Source of the DNA: Plantago ovata
Lineage: Eukaryota > Streptophyta > Magnoliopsida > Lamiales > Plantaginaceae
NCBI GenBank assembly: GCA_028274465.1
Contig: CM051456.1
Coordinates: 111,281,397-111,345,396, forward strand
DNA: 64,000 nt
Reading direction: 5' to 3'
Below the pieces are notes generated by a model. It was not told the origin of the DNA. It was given only the letters and a program-made list of their open reading frames with translations, and searched no databases. Shown in pieces: positions 11,593-23,370 of this stretch. The stretch's first letter is position 1; each line of letters begins with the position of its first letter. The translations under genes were made by a program, and so were the position numbers.

Positions 11593-14500
11593 ATGGTGCA
11601 GTTGATGAACAATGGCAAATCGGAACCCTCGCCTGATCAGACAATGACGGAGTTGAATTTGGAGTTCCAGGAGGATTCTCTGCAACAAGACCATGCTCCA
11701 CTTCACAAGCGATACAAAGTAAGTAGATTATTCCTCTCTCTCTCTTTCTGTTTTTCAAATTTCCAATTTCATACTGTTCTGTTTATAATTTTAGGTGTTG
11801 TACCTTCTGCTTCTCGGATTATTTGCTTTATTTGATTTTGTTTCGTTTCTTAGTAATGTAACTAACTAATAATTAAGAAGATAAAATTGGGATTAATCAT
11901 GGTTACAGAATACTGATTGCCTTAGGCTCTGTTATATACTTTTTTTCTCGTTTTTTATACTGCAAATAATTTTATAATTTCGGTTTAGTTATGTTTGTTC
12001 GAATCACAGAGACTTAATGTTTTCTGTTCTGAAATTATGCATCTTGAGTTTCCACAGAAATGGACTACTGTCCATTGGGATTTTACTTTTTGTTACTACC
12101 ATTTTGATAAATAATAAATAAAATAAAAAGAAAATTACTATCTTAGCTTAGATGAATGGTTTGAAAGAGGAGGATATGACATAATCCTCTTGTGTATTAC
12201 AGCAGCAGAGTTTGGGGGGTGTTGGTACACCTCAGGAAGCTTCAGAGTACAACCCACTGGATGAGCCGAGTCCGTTGGGTTTGCGCCTCAGGAAAAGCCC
12301 ATCACTTCTGGAGTTGATTCAGATGAAGCTTTCCCAATCGAGCTCTTCGAAAAGTGGAGCTCGATCTCATCGCAAAAAGGAGTCGAAAGCTAGTAGTAGT
12401 GCTGCTTCTGGTGATAAGTTGAAGGCCTCCAATTTTCCTGCTTCGATCCTTAAAATTGGAACCTGGGAGGTATTGATTCGATAATGCACGAAATGATTTT
12501 TGTAGTTAATGTTTTTGTTTAGGCAAGACCTGAACTGAAAGTGATGTTTGTTATATAGTACAAATCAAGATATGAAGGAGATCTCGTGGGGAAATGTTAT
12601 TTTGCAAAGCATAAGCTAGTCTGGGAAGTTCTTGATGGTGGTCTCAAGAATAAAATCGAAGTTCAGTGGTCTGATATTATGGCTCTGAAAGCCACCTACC
12701 CGGACAATAGTCATGGAACTTTGGATGTAGTGGTAATGAGCCCTTTATGCTATTGAAGTTTATTGTTTTGATTTGATTCGATTCATTTCAGTGGACTGTC
12801 TTCTAGTTATCTTCTTTTACTTCCACATTATTGATTTAGTATCTTTCTTGGTATTTTCTCCTTTGTTTGGTCTGTTTAGCTAGCACGAAAGCCTCTGTTC
12901 TTTAGGGAGACTAATCCACAACCGAGGAAACATACTATTTGGCAGGCAACCTCAGATTTCACTGGTGGACAAGCTAGTATACATAGGTATTAAGTTTTTT
13001 GAATTAAGCCTCCTGTGCTTTAACTTAATTTTAGTCTGGATTGTAAGGTTGGTTTTATCCGATTGTTTACCAACGGAGTAACTTTTCGTGGGTTTTAACT
13101 GCAAATGTTTTCATGATGTTTGGATATATAATAAGCGACTAATGGGACGTGATTCCCTAGGCTTAAATTCTTGAATTCTTGGTCCATGGAAGTTGATTTA
13201 AATTGGCGTGCTTCGTGTTATTTATGATTTATACATACGCCAGCCAGTGAATGTCACAGCGTCTCCATCTCTTGGCTGCTTTGTGCATCTCAAATCTTAT
13301 TACAGATGCATTATGCCTTATGGCATACTCCTGCTTGTTTTATTTGTTGATACGATTTCTTCTCTTTCCTTTTGAGGTCAATTATTTGTTTGTATTGTTG
13401 CAGGAGACATTATCTCGAATGCCCACAAGGGTTGCTGGGCAAGCATTTTGAAAAACTTATTCAGTGTGATCCTCGCTTGCACTTCCTTAGTCAGCAAGGA
13501 GAGATGACATTAGATTCTCCATATTTTGAACCACGAAGTTGTGTCTTTGATGACCACAGTGAACAGAGCAATGAATTTGAATTGAATAGGGAGAGAAGTC
13601 CTTCCTTTTTTAGTGCACAGGATGCTACTTCTCCCTCAGCGGCTCATTCTTACTCCTCGAAGAATGATCGAGATGGTTTTGATAGATCTTCAGAATCTTA
13701 CCCCCGGGAGACGCAATCGCCAACCTCAGGTGAAACATTAACCGAAAAGCATGCTATAACTTCAGTTTTTTTTTTTTTTGGTTTGGCAGTAATATGTTCC
13801 GACTTAGCTTTGTTGTTTGTTATTGGGCTATTGATAACTATGAACATTGTAAGATATAGTATCAGAATCACATTGCTACCTTTCTGAAATGATAAGTAGA
13901 TATTTGCTATCAAACAAAATCGGAAGTAAATAAAAGAGTGCAGAATCACAATGTTTCGGTAGGAGTGTAATGTCGGGACTTCCTTATGCTAATTTAATCG
14001 TGTCTTTGGCATATCATTTCCATGTTTACTTTCACTTGGTTTCGTTATGTAATGAGTGTATGCATATTTTTGTGTCTAGTCTTGAGGATGTCAAAACGTG
14101 TTGATTGCAATATACCAGGTTTCAATTACCTAAGATATGTTTACACATGGTTCAGATAGTAGACCTTAGGCCAATCAAATCATTGTGTATTTTAGCCGTC
14201 TCGTCGTATTATCCTTCTTAGATGATGATTTCTCTGATCCATGTTGATACAATTGTGTTCAGCTCTGGTAGCACCAACTTTTGAAGATATAAAAACTGGT
14301 GGAATCAAGCAGTTTAAGGCTCTCAGCAACTTGGATCAAATCATGGTTCCTGGAATTCGGTCTTCCATGTCTATAAGCGATTTAGTGAACCACCTTGAAC
14401 ATCGGGTATCAGAGCAAAGGACGTCTGCTAGCCCCATGCTTTCCAGTGAAGAGTGGCAGTCTCTCCAAATCTTGGACGACATTAACCGGTACTTAAATAC

Positions 14501-14804
14501 AGATATCCAAGACATGCCTGACTCAGATGAGAAGATGTTGCTGTCTCGTGTCAATTCTCTTTGCTGCCTTCTGCAGAAGGATAACAATGAAGGTACGAGT
14601 GTTCAGTCCAGAGCTGGAAACTACCCTGATATCTCGTTGGTGCAAAAGAATGCAGATGAATCGAATAATTTTGGTGCTTATGACCAGCCATCCATGTCCA
14701 AGAAAGATTCTGTGGCAGATTTGCTACTGAATCTGCCAAGAATAGCTTCCTTGCCTCGTTTTCTGTTCAATTTTTCTGAAGATCATGAGAATCATGCTAG
14801 ATAG
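11593..14804 (+). CDS. ASG1-like protein (plant-specific, putative PH-like domain)
   Basis: Six exons: 11593-11718, 12203-12469, 12559-12732, 12880-12986, 13404-13729 and 14263-14804, giving 513 codons plus stop with all phases consistent. The N-terminal part contains EYNPLDEPSPLGLRLRKSPS followed by LLELIQMKLSQ, which I recognise from Arabidopsis ALTERED SEED GERMINATION 1 and its paralogue. Residues about 120-230 (KIGTWEYKSRYEGDLVGKCY, WQATSDFTGG, RHYLECPQGLLGKHFEKL) correspond to the compact domain annotated as TRF2/HOY1 PH-like in plants. The rest is Ser-rich and probably disordered, ending in LLLNLPRIASLPRFLF. The acceptor of exon 2 lies in a CAGCAGCAG run, so NAGNAG splice variation adding or dropping a Gln is likely. 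A copy of the last exon's end survives as a fragment near 22.8 kb. Molecular function is not established; the family name comes from a seed-germination phenotype. Confidence 0.8.
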
Positions 14805-15183
14805 ATAATGGCTTTCAAGTCCATTTTGTTGGTATATACAGGCCGTGTATTTTTGTTTGAACTTTTCCGATTATGAAATGCAGAGTTTTGTTTTGATGAT
14901 GACTATAAGTGTTTCATGGGTGGCCTGATATACAGGTGATAGATCACTGCTGCAATTTCTTGTTTTGTTGGCGACGGATTCAGTTATTCTAAGAATATGA
15001 CCTAGAGAATTTACTAGGTGCCAGTGGCCTAATCTTTAATCTCACATGGATGTCGTACTAGTTAACCCCTATCTTCTAAAATAGTTTTCCATTCTAGTCT
15101 ATAAAGTTACTGTGATCGCAACTGTGCACCATCAACCTGAACTGCTGCACCTCATGATAGGTGCATAGGATCAGCCAGAGTTT

Positions 15184-15945
15184 CTACTCTCCAGAGTAAA
15201 TTTCTGCAAAAAGGATGAAATTACTGCTCGAAACTGTAGTTGACGGGTTTAAGTATAAAATATATATACGGAAAAGAAAAACAACAACAAAATAAGTAGA
15301 ACATATCATTACCTCACTTTCAATGACAGAGTCAAAATATTTACGAATTTTCCTCCAGAGCTTGTTCTTATCTTTTTTAGCTGAGACTGGATCCTCCTCA
15401 ATTAACTTCAATAAATCGTCATCAGTATAGTCACTGAGTCACGTCTCGTTTTTAGAATGATATCTCTGCGGATGGATCTGATGTTTCAAATGATTCCTCC
15501 TCATCAAGTAATTGTTCCTCATTGCATGATTTCTCCTCCTCGTCATGTAGTCCGAGAAATGAATCAGAGGATTCCACGTCCACTGAGCTCCCAGGCTTAG
15601 GCCTAAAAAACCCGACTGACATTTTACAATTATGTAAACATGTACATTGCCACACCTTACATTGAAAGGTCTTTGTAGTTTGCATATCCGAAGCAGTGAA
15701 TGTGATATAGTATCTATCTCCGGTGTTAAGTGAATATATGTTTACCTTGTCGATACACATAACCTTATGTTCAGTGTTGCATTTCCAGTTGTGATCCTCC
15801 ATAGCCATTGAAGCCATAAACATAATATGGTTATATATATCCTTCCGGATATCTCTGGCGCTGGTCAATAAGTATTTGTTTCGAGTAATGCTGAGTCCGT
15901 ATATACATAGAATAGTCTATACTATAATCAAAACCCTACAGAAAG
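15184..15945 (-). pseudogene. Cystatin/monellin-like unit A, frameshifted
   Basis: Read on the minus strand from an acceptor at about 15945. The text runs DYSIDYSMYIR, then YNHIMFMASMAMEDHN, then DRYYITFTASDMQTTKTFQ and CKVWQC, followed by an acidic tail rich in DEEE. The arrangement (helix with MA-x-MA-x-x-N, then a YYITF-type strand and a KVW strand) resembles the plant cystatin/monellin superfamily; I cannot assign a named family. Compared with the paralogous unit B, two extra bases in a TATATATA run near 15840 and a one-base loss near 15449 break the frame. The 3' part (KKDKNKLWRKIRKYFDSVIE) ends at a good donor near 15316, but no second domain follows. Likely a pseudogene. Confidence 0.5.
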
Positions 15946-16019
15946 GATCACAAACGGAAATTACATTCAAAACCTACATACATAAAACTTGTAATATTTT
16001 CGAACCATAATTCTCTAAC

Positions 16020-16500
16020 TGAGAAACATGAGAAACATGCTTGATAGATAGATAATGGCTTTCAAGTCCATTTTTAGAGTTTTGTTTTGATGATTAATTC
16101 TCTAACTGTTTCATGGGTTAAAACTGGTTTATTATGCAACTTTTGTTGGTGGCACTGTCTGAATCATGCGCCTAAGTCATCAGGCATGTTGGTGATGATG
16201 GGAGCTTGTCGATTTCTCGTTACAGACAGAACATATGAAAGCTTTTAAGAAGCTGCTTTATGACATTTGAAACATGTTTGTGTAGGGCCTAAATCTCAGT
16301 TCCCAGATTCTTGCTGACTTGAGAGTTGAGACTTGTTCCATGGCCTTAAATCCCACATTATTATAGAGGGTGTCTGGTTAACCCCTATCATTTAAAAAAT
16401 GATCAGACGGTAGGTTTGCCTTTCTAAATCTATAAAGTCGCTGTGATCGCAACTTTGCACCATCAACCAGAATTACTGCAAAAAGGATCAAGTATAATCC
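16020..16500. repeat. Duplicated copy of the ASG1-like gene's 3' flank
   Basis: The phrase TAGATAATGGCTTTCAAGTC seen just after the stop codon at 14804 recurs near 16053. A later stretch (about 15060-15150: GTTAACCCCTATC and TGTGATCGCAACT-GTGCACC) recurs near 16380-16465. Another part of this block (TTTCATGGG, CATATGAAAGCTTTTAAGAA) recurs near 18560 and 23150. It marks one edge of a tandem duplication that also carried the cystatin-like units. Confidence 0.65.
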
Positions 16501-16635
16501 ACCACTTCAAAGCAAAATCTTGAAACTATTCCACAAAATGAGACAACAATTAATAAAAACCAAGACGCCTGATTATCTGAAAATTAGAATCCGCTCAACA
16601 AGACAATATAACAATAGAACAAAGTATGAATCATT

Positions 16636-18425
16636 TTAGCTTTTCCTGCAGAACATAACATCTATATAAGTCATTCCGTCCTTCACCTTGGCTTGAAATC
16701 TCTGGAAGTAATGTTTATATTCACGTTTCACATAGAAACCACCAAGGAACGTTATATAGTAAGTACTCGTTTCATTCCATAAATTAGCTTTTTCAACAGT
16801 CCTAGCTTCAAACACGGTGCCCTGCATAAACCGAAATTATTATGATTTAATAAAATGGTATCTTGGATGGATAGCTACTTATATAGAAGTAGAACAAAGA
16901 AGAAGAAAATTAATATCCAGCAGCTTACATGAACTCTGTTGTAAGAATGAATAGCCATTTTAGCCATGTGGCAGAAATGATAGTAGCACTCCTTGTAATG
17001 GTCCTTGCAGGAAGTAAACTTCCGCATTGGATATATAGTAGCGATCCCCGGTATTGGACCCGGAAAGTATCACATTCGAATCCCTACAACAACAATAGTA
17101 GCAACACTAAAGTGAGCAACAACGTAAGAATTACTCCTCGAAACAGAAACACACACACACACACAAAATTAAAAAACAAAATAGAAGCAACAAAATAAGT
17201 GAAACTTGCCATTACCTCACTCTCAATGACAGAGTCAAAATAAGTGAAACTTGTCCTTATCTTTTTTAGCTGAGAGTGGATCCTCCTCAATTAACTCCAG
17301 TAGATCTTCATCACTATAGCCACGTCTAGTTATTAGAGTGGATATCTCTGGGGACGGATCTGGTGTTTCAAATGATTCCTCCTCCTCGGCATTTCGCCTG
17401 AGAACCAAATCAGATGGTTCCACGTTCATTGAGCTCCGAGGCTTAGGCCTTAAATAAGCTCAGTTCAGAGCTTAATTAAGCTCTGAAACAGATTTAAGCT
17501 CTGTTCAGAGCTTATTTAAGCTCTGAAAACAGAGCTTAAATAAGCTCTGTTTTCAGAGCTTAATTAAGCTCTGAAAATAGAGCTGAATTAAGCTCTGTCC
17601 AGAGCTTAATTCAGCTCTGTTTCAGAGCTTAATGCAGCTCTGAAAACAGAGCTCAATTTCGGAGCTTGATACTCTTAAACACAGCCATGGCGGGGACTAA
17701 AACTATGTACTTGTCGGAAGGCCAAACAACAGGATTTTCTCGTTTGGCCTTCACGCAAGTCGCTGTCCTCCAAATAGCTTGATGATTTGGCATGAATTTG
17801 CAGCCTAGGGTTTTTGTTATCGATTTGGGGAAGAAATTGGGCAGGTGATAAGAGAGCATTCGTCATGGGTAATTCATCCCAGTTCGTTTGTTAGAGTTCG
17901 TCTAACTTAAGTTCACCCACATAAGCAGAATTCGTGCCAAATCATCAAGGGGACTAGTGACGGTGTATTTAGGGACTGTATTAGAATGTATAAAAAACAA
18001 AGGACTAATACGCAGAGGACGACAACTTGGAGGACAAAAAATGCAATTAACCCGATGATTCCACGTCCACTGAGCTCCCAGGCTTAGGCCTAAAGAAACT
18101 GACTGACATTTTGTAATTATGTAAAGATGAACATTGCCACACCTTAGATTGAAATCTCTGAGTAGTTTGCAGATCCCTAGCAGTGAATGTGATGAAGTAT
18201 CTATCTCCGACACAACCAAATCTACATATATTTACCTTGTCGACACACTTGACCTTAAATTCAGTGTTGAATTTTCTGTTGTTCTCCTCCATAGCCATCG
18301 AAGCCATAAACATGATATGGTTATAACCTTCTGGATATCTCTCACGCTGGTCAATAAGGTCTTGTCTTGAAAAATGGCTAGTCACCATCCGTATATACAT
18401 GGGATAGTCTATACAATCAAATCCC
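16636..18425 (-). pseudogene. Cystatin/monellin-like unit B (two domains), interrupted by an insertion
   Basis: Minus strand. The first domain lies at 18425-18055: FDCIDYPMYIR, YNHIMFMASMAMEENNRKFN, DRYFITFTARD and KVWQCS, ending PKPGSSVDVESS. The acidic continuation (SFETPDPSPEI...LIEEDPLSAKKDKDK) resumes at about 17430-17215, separated by roughly 600 bp of foreign sequence (17451-18054). A deletion near 17240 relative to unit A creates a stop. After an intron, a second, diverged domain reads CYYHFCHMAKMAIHSYN (about 17040-16929). It continues at 16827-16636 with TSTYYITFLGGFYV and RFQAKV, ending CRKS and a stop. The second domain keeps the same helix-strand pattern, so this was a two-domain protein. 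Frame breaks and the insertion argue for a pseudogene, although individual exons remain open. Confidence 0.5.
17451..18054. mobile_element. Inserted element with palindromic word array; possible Pack-MULE
   Basis: About 600 bp that splits cystatin-like unit B. Positions 17460-17660 are an array of AGAGCTTAA / TTAAGCTCT words alternating with their reverse complements. Positions about 17660-17880 look gene-derived: on the minus strand a CTAGGGTTTTTG leader-like stretch and an open frame of about 63 codons starting MTNALLSPAQFLPQI. The far end (minus strand from 18053) begins GGGTTAATTGCATTTTTTG, resembling the GGGTCAATTGCAT end of the element at 61038. Flanking host sequence is duplicated over 37 bp (17414-17450 and 18055-18091, about 4-5 mismatches). 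Classification is an inference. Confidence 0.45.
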
Positions 18426-19014
18426 TGCATAAACGATCCCAAGCTAAGTAAAACCCCGTAATTAATACCGATAAATTAATAACATCGATAAAACTAATGA
18501 TTTGGCTGATTCCATTCCAATAACAGTAGTGACCAGTAAAAAAATTAAAGATTAAAAAACATATGAAAGCTTTTCATGCAGAAGCTGCTTTATGACATTA
18601 ATGTGAAACATGTTTGTGTAGGCCTAAAACTCTGTCCTCAGATTCTTTGTGACTTGGCCTTCTACTTGTATGACAACCATGTTGCTATGTATATATAGTA
18701 GTATCTGACTGAATATTTAAGGTTATATCTGACTGAACAGCTTTTGTAAAGCACTTCTGGTTTAAGAAAAAGAAGCGTATTTAAAAAACCTGCATCAGAT
18801 TCTGCCTTAATACATGATACAGTGCAAGCAAAGTAAATTCAGATACTGATAATCGAATTCAAGTTCTATCCCATGGTCTCAGAAAATTCCACCGAAAATT
18901 CCACCGATACGAATTCATATCACACAAACAGCATAAAGTTCAATGATTCACAAACTCGAATGGAAAATAATAAAGAAAAGGGAAAGAAGAACGAAGCATA
19001 ACATTTAAGCTGCT

Positions 19015-19455
19015 TCAAATGAACAGATACAGAAGAACTAGAATAAAGAATCCGTAAACCGATGATGTAAATGTACAAGGCCTATACAACTCTGCTGCAA
19101 CATTCTTCCGTCTAGAACCTCTAGGTCGATGAAGAACAGTGTTGGTGCCACCACTACCACGAGGACGGGATCGTCCTGCCTTGGCCTGTTCTATGAAGTT
19201 AATGTCAATCCGTTCATCTCCTGTGATCTTTGAATCATTTGTACCTGGAAATAGTTTTGTCCAATGAAAAAGATTTGAGTGTGATCATCAAAATGAAGTT
19301 AAGTACGGCATATATAAGATTGAAGGAGAGGATTAACGAATTTCACCTTTTCTGGTGTTAATGATCATCTGTTCAAGGGCAGAGGAGTTACAAATGAACA
19401 GACTACTAGCATATAACAGAATGCAAATCCATGCAAGAGAAATCATTTTGATCAT
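19015..19455 (-). CDS. Small signal-peptide protein with GRSRPRG core, copy 1
   Basis: Two exons, 19455-19347 and 19244-19015, giving 112 codons plus stop. Residues 1-23 form a signal peptide (MIKMISLAWICILLYASSLF). The middle is polar and basic, with QAKAGRSRPRGSGGTNTV and HRPRGSRRK. The last 16 residues (VYGFFILVLLYLFI) are strongly hydrophobic, preceded by one Cys (RPCTFTSS). This suits an ER-targeted precursor with a C-terminal membrane tail or a GPI-anchor-like signal. I recognise no family; the core does not match the CLE, CEP, PIP, IDA or RALF signatures I know. Conservation with copy 2 (23479-23916) is strongest in the core and the tail, which supports a real coding gene. An RY-like ATGCATGC lies upstream (19528-19535), as it does for copy 2. 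Confidence 0.65.
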
Positions 19456-19594
19456 AATTTTCAGGTTTCACAGAGACTTAATTACCTGCAGCAGGTATAA
19501 GAAGATTATGAAGTGATAGCTATACATATGCATGCCTGAGAAGTTAGGTATTTAAGATTGACAAAAATATATGTTTATTGGTGGGGTTCTCATG

Positions 19595-19599
<5 letters not shown>

Positions 19600-19628
<29 letters not shown>
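19600..19628. repeat. (TA)n microsatellite
   Basis: About 14 TA units directly upstream of the copy 1 small-protein gene. The corresponding position near copy 2 lacks the expansion. Confidence 0.9.
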
Positions 19629-19630
<2 letters not shown>

Positions 19631-20524
19631 TTTACTTTTCTGGAATTGGGAACTGGGAACTGTAAGTTTCTCTAGGTGAAACAACAACTCAACATTAAGC
19701 TTTTGTCTGAACTCATGTGCACAAACCAGTTGAATTCACAAATTGTGAAACTAATTAGAACGGTGTGCTCAAACCTATATATCGAATCTATGCGACAGTT
19801 TTAAATTATTCAATTTATCATTTAATCTATAATCTAAGGAAAAGGTGTATTCTAAGTATCAGCTGGTCTGATTCTCAAATTAAGTTGGGTTGTACATGCT
19901 CCTTAAGCACCTTATATTAAATAAGTTGGATTTTAGTTGTTTTTGTAAAAAACAGTTGAATTTGCAAACACTACTACTAGTTTTACAACTTATCTAAGTT
20001 TTAATTAATTTTTCACCAATGGTTGTTCCCAAGTGGTAAGGGACTTGAATTTATTTAAGTAAGATCTCGGGTTTGACACATAGTGAAACTAATAACTGTA
20101 TGTGTGCGTAAATATATTCAAGGAAATGTGTTCGCAAACCTAGCACGAAGACCTTGTTGGTACATTTTATTGCGCGAGTTCGCTAGGTTAATTCGACAAC
20201 GTTTATGCACAAATGACCGTTCTTTTTTTTTTAACGTCGAAATTTATTTATCAAAACGAAACAAAACCTAACTGGACTAAATCCCAGATTTTTTTACCTA
20301 GAACATGATCCAACAAGGCTTAGATTGTTTCCTGGTACAGTAAATTTTCCATGTAAAAAGTAAATATGTACTACTCTGATTGGTCAATATATAAAAAGAA
20401 CCCTACATTAGTTTATTACCGAACCACAACAAATTCGGTGTCTGAAAGTCTGAAACCAAATTCCTCATTTCTAGTTTCACAGTACTATCTTCTGTCCGCC
20501 GTCTCTCTTCCCCTGCCCCTGCCA

Positions 20525-22138
20525 ATGAAAATGGAGTTTTCTAGTAAACTCTCCTTCGATTTCAGCCTGATAGCAACAGGTTTCATCTCAGCTTCGATTC
20601 TGCTAATCTGTTTCTTTTATCTACATAAGATATCTGGTTTTCTTGCTCGTCTTATCAACCTGCTGCCCTTCACCAAATAGACTCAAACCCCAAACAAGAG
20701 CCGCCGCTGCAAAATGAAGCTGTTGATCGGATCAGTGAGCTCCCAGATGAAATCCTGTGCAAAATCATTTCTCATTTACCCGCAAAGAATGCGATAGCTA
20801 CATCCGTTCTTTCCACCAGATGGAAACATCTCTTTACCATCCATACACCGCCTGTAAACGTAGATCTTGATGACTCCTTGTATTTGCGCCCTATATGGAC
20901 GAGGAAATTTCATGATACCCAACTTGCTAATAGTTTTATGGATTTTGCGGATAAATTGTTAGATCAAATTTTGCAAAATGTACCTTGTGTGGAAACTGTC
21001 AGTCTTACCTAGGCTATGGTGATGCCATGACTTTATCTTGGATTGTTGCTGCATTACGGCTTAGGGTTCGAAACCTTATACTCAAGCTGTCTTTGAGTAA
21101 TTCCGAGGGTTTGGGTCGCATGCTCCACGGATGCACCACCTTGGTAAGGTTGGAGATTTGTAAATACTTCCCGCTTAAGGCCTTGGCGGATGACTTCAGA
21201 TTACCAAATCAGAAGGCATTATCTCTTGCGAACATGACATTTGAAGGCCGAAATGGGGAGGATTTTTTTGATGTCTTGGTTGACTGCTCTTATGTGCTTG
21301 AGGAATTGAGTATAACTAGTTGTGACTTTTTAAAGGTCACGAGTCTTACAATTGAATCTCCTCTGATCAAGAAGTTGACAATGGAGGATTGCTGGAGTTT
21401 ATCTACTTGATGGCTTGACATTAATGGCCCGAGTCTTGAAGTGTTGCGATATACCCATTCTAAGGCTATAAGACTGTGTGCCAATATTTTCAATGGCCTT
21501 TGCGAGGCATACATAAATGTGCTTGGTTTCAATCATGACATGGGCAAGGAGGACGAGGAGGAGGAGGAGGCAGTGGATGCCTATGAACGTGGTATACAGG
21601 AAATTCTTAAATCCTGTTCTTCCACAGTTAGCCTATGTCTTGATGCTCGTTCTATTCAGGTGAGTCCTCTTCTCTAATAGTAGAATATATGTATTCCTTG
21701 ACCAATTGTCTTTGTTCATTTTACTGCAAAGCTTTTATCAATATGAAACCTTTATGTATAGTCCGTTAAATACGCCTGTGGATTATGTTCCATGTTTATT
21801 CGAAATTAGTCTATTTATCATGTTTTGGTGCATCATGTCCATGTTATGCACTCAAGACTGTAATGATATTATGCGCTGCTATTGCGCCGTGAATTGGATT
21901 TGTATCTTCTCGATACACCGCTAGGTTTGTGCAAGCATTAATACTCATGAAGTCCCCTCTGAACATTAATTTCCGAACTTGATACAGGTCCTGCATCGTT
22001 CACCTATCAAACTTTTAACTTTTATCAATTTGACTTCGTTAACTCTTGGTTGCCTTGGATTAAATAGATGGGAAGTATTGGCGATTTTGCTACACTATAC
22101 GCCTTATCTCAAAAGACTTACTCTTAAAGCGGTATGAT

Positions 22139-22173
<35 letters not shown>

Positions 22174-22386
22174 AAAGGAGCCTGGAGGAACATTCAGAGA
22201 CGTAAAAGATGAGTTCCAGCTTATATATTACTTCTTGGAACACGGAGAACATCTGGAGCAAATAAAACTTCATTGCAAAAATCCTGTAAAAAAGGATTTC
22301 ACGAGGAAGCTTATTCTGTTACGGCGAAGAAAATTTCAGCGGACTCAGCTAGAGAATGGAATACAAATGATAAATCAAAGGTGCTG
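20525..22386 (+). pseudogene. F-box/LRR/FBD-type protein, disrupted
   Basis: F-box text reads DRISELPDEILCKIISHLPA and then VLSTRWKHLF at about 20731-20832. Leucine-rich and FBD parts follow: LEELSITSCDFLKV, GPSLEVLRYTHSKA, LTSLTLGCLGLN, then DEFQLIYYFLEHGEHLEQIK and LLRRRKFQ (to about 22386). A hydrophobic open frame upstream (from ATG 20525, LSFDFSLIATGFISASILLI) is out of frame with the F-box. The frame breaks again near 21005 (TAG after VETVSLT). A TGA interrupts at about 21409 in an otherwise continuous frame. The last exon is preceded by a (TC)n tract that has degraded the expected acceptor. Intact members act as substrate receptors of SCF ubiquitin ligases. Here the frame damage indicates a pseudogene unless splicing bypasses it. 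Confidence 0.75.
22141..22171. repeat. (TC)n microsatellite inside the F-box pseudogene
   Basis: About 15 TC units lie just after the donor-like TAAAGCG|GTATGATG and before the FBD exon, in the short region where the intron should end. Confidence 0.9.
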
Positions 22387-22769
22387 ATCAACTGTTGAGG
22401 CTTGTTGCAGTGGTCAAGTTGTGCACAGATAAACTTTGAGGCTTGTTTTGTTGTTGATTAATACTATTACATACTGGTATTAGTGTTTTGGCCATTTTGA
22501 CTATTTAGTTCTGAACTTGTTAATTTTCTTTGAACTACCTGTTTCTTGCAATTAGTATATATAAAAAGATATAATTGTAGCGCTGACAAGTTAGAGAGCT
22601 TTTTTTGTTGTCTAGACTTGCTGCTGCTCGTTACTTCTTTCGGCTCAATAATATCTTGCTTCTTTCATAAGAAAGAAAATCAACCAAATCACCATCAATG
22701 TTGATTAATCTAGCTAAATTAAGCTCATGTCGAAGCTTGCTAGTCGGTTATATAATCTCGGTCTTATGC

Positions 22770-22925
22770 ATTTCTTCCAAGAATTGCTTCCTTGCCCCCA
22801 GTTTCCGTTCAATTGGGGGATGCGTATTTGCTATCGAATCTTCCAAGAATAGCTGCCTTACCCCAGTTTTCGGTCAATTGTTCTGAAGATTATGAGAATC
22901 TTGCTAGTGAACGACTAGATAGTGG
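22770..22925 (+). pseudogene. Fragment of the ASG1-like last exon
   Basis: The reading DAYLLSNLPRIAALPQFSVN and CSEDYENLA matches the C-terminus of the intact gene (DLLLNLPRIASLPRFLFN, SEDHENHAR at 14720-14804). A second, partial echo just upstream (AAGAATTGCTTCCTTGCC at about 22780) suggests an internal duplication. No other exon of the gene is present, so this is a duplication remnant. Confidence 0.75.
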
Positions 22926-23024
22926 CTTTCATTTCAAGTCCATTTTATTCCAACTATATGATTTCATGATTCGTTTTGATGATGAGATTCGGAGATTCGT
23001 TTAGATGATGAATACTACAAGTGT

Positions 23025-23370
23025 TTCATGGGTTAAAACTGGTTTATGCAACTTTTGTTAGTGGCAATGTCTGACTCATGCGCCTAAGTCATCAGGCATG
23101 TTAGTGATGATCATGGCAGCTTGCCGTTTTTGTTTTGTTACAGGCAGAACATATGAAAGCTTTTAAGAAGCTGCTTTATGACATTGGAAACATGTTTATG
23201 CAGGCCTAAAACTCATTGTTCTCATATTCTTAGTGATTGAGTCTTTGTTCCATGGGCTAAGAAGCTTCTTTCGAAAAAAACTGAATCAGATTCTGCTTGT
23301 GCTTTTTACATGCACAGAGCAAGCAAAGTAAATTCAGATACTGAAACTTGAATTTCAAGTAATGTTCCTT
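23025..23370. repeat. Duplicated spacer block (third copy)
   Basis: Near-identical text occurs at about 16110-16330 and in part at 18555-18640. Shared words are GGGTTAAAACTGGTTTAT, GCGCCTAAGTCATCAGGCAT and CATATGAAAGCTTTTAAGAA. In the 18.6 kb and 23.2 kb copies the block continues through GCAAGCAAAGTAAATTCAGA into the two small-protein genes. It therefore documents a multi-step segmental duplication. Confidence 0.75.
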
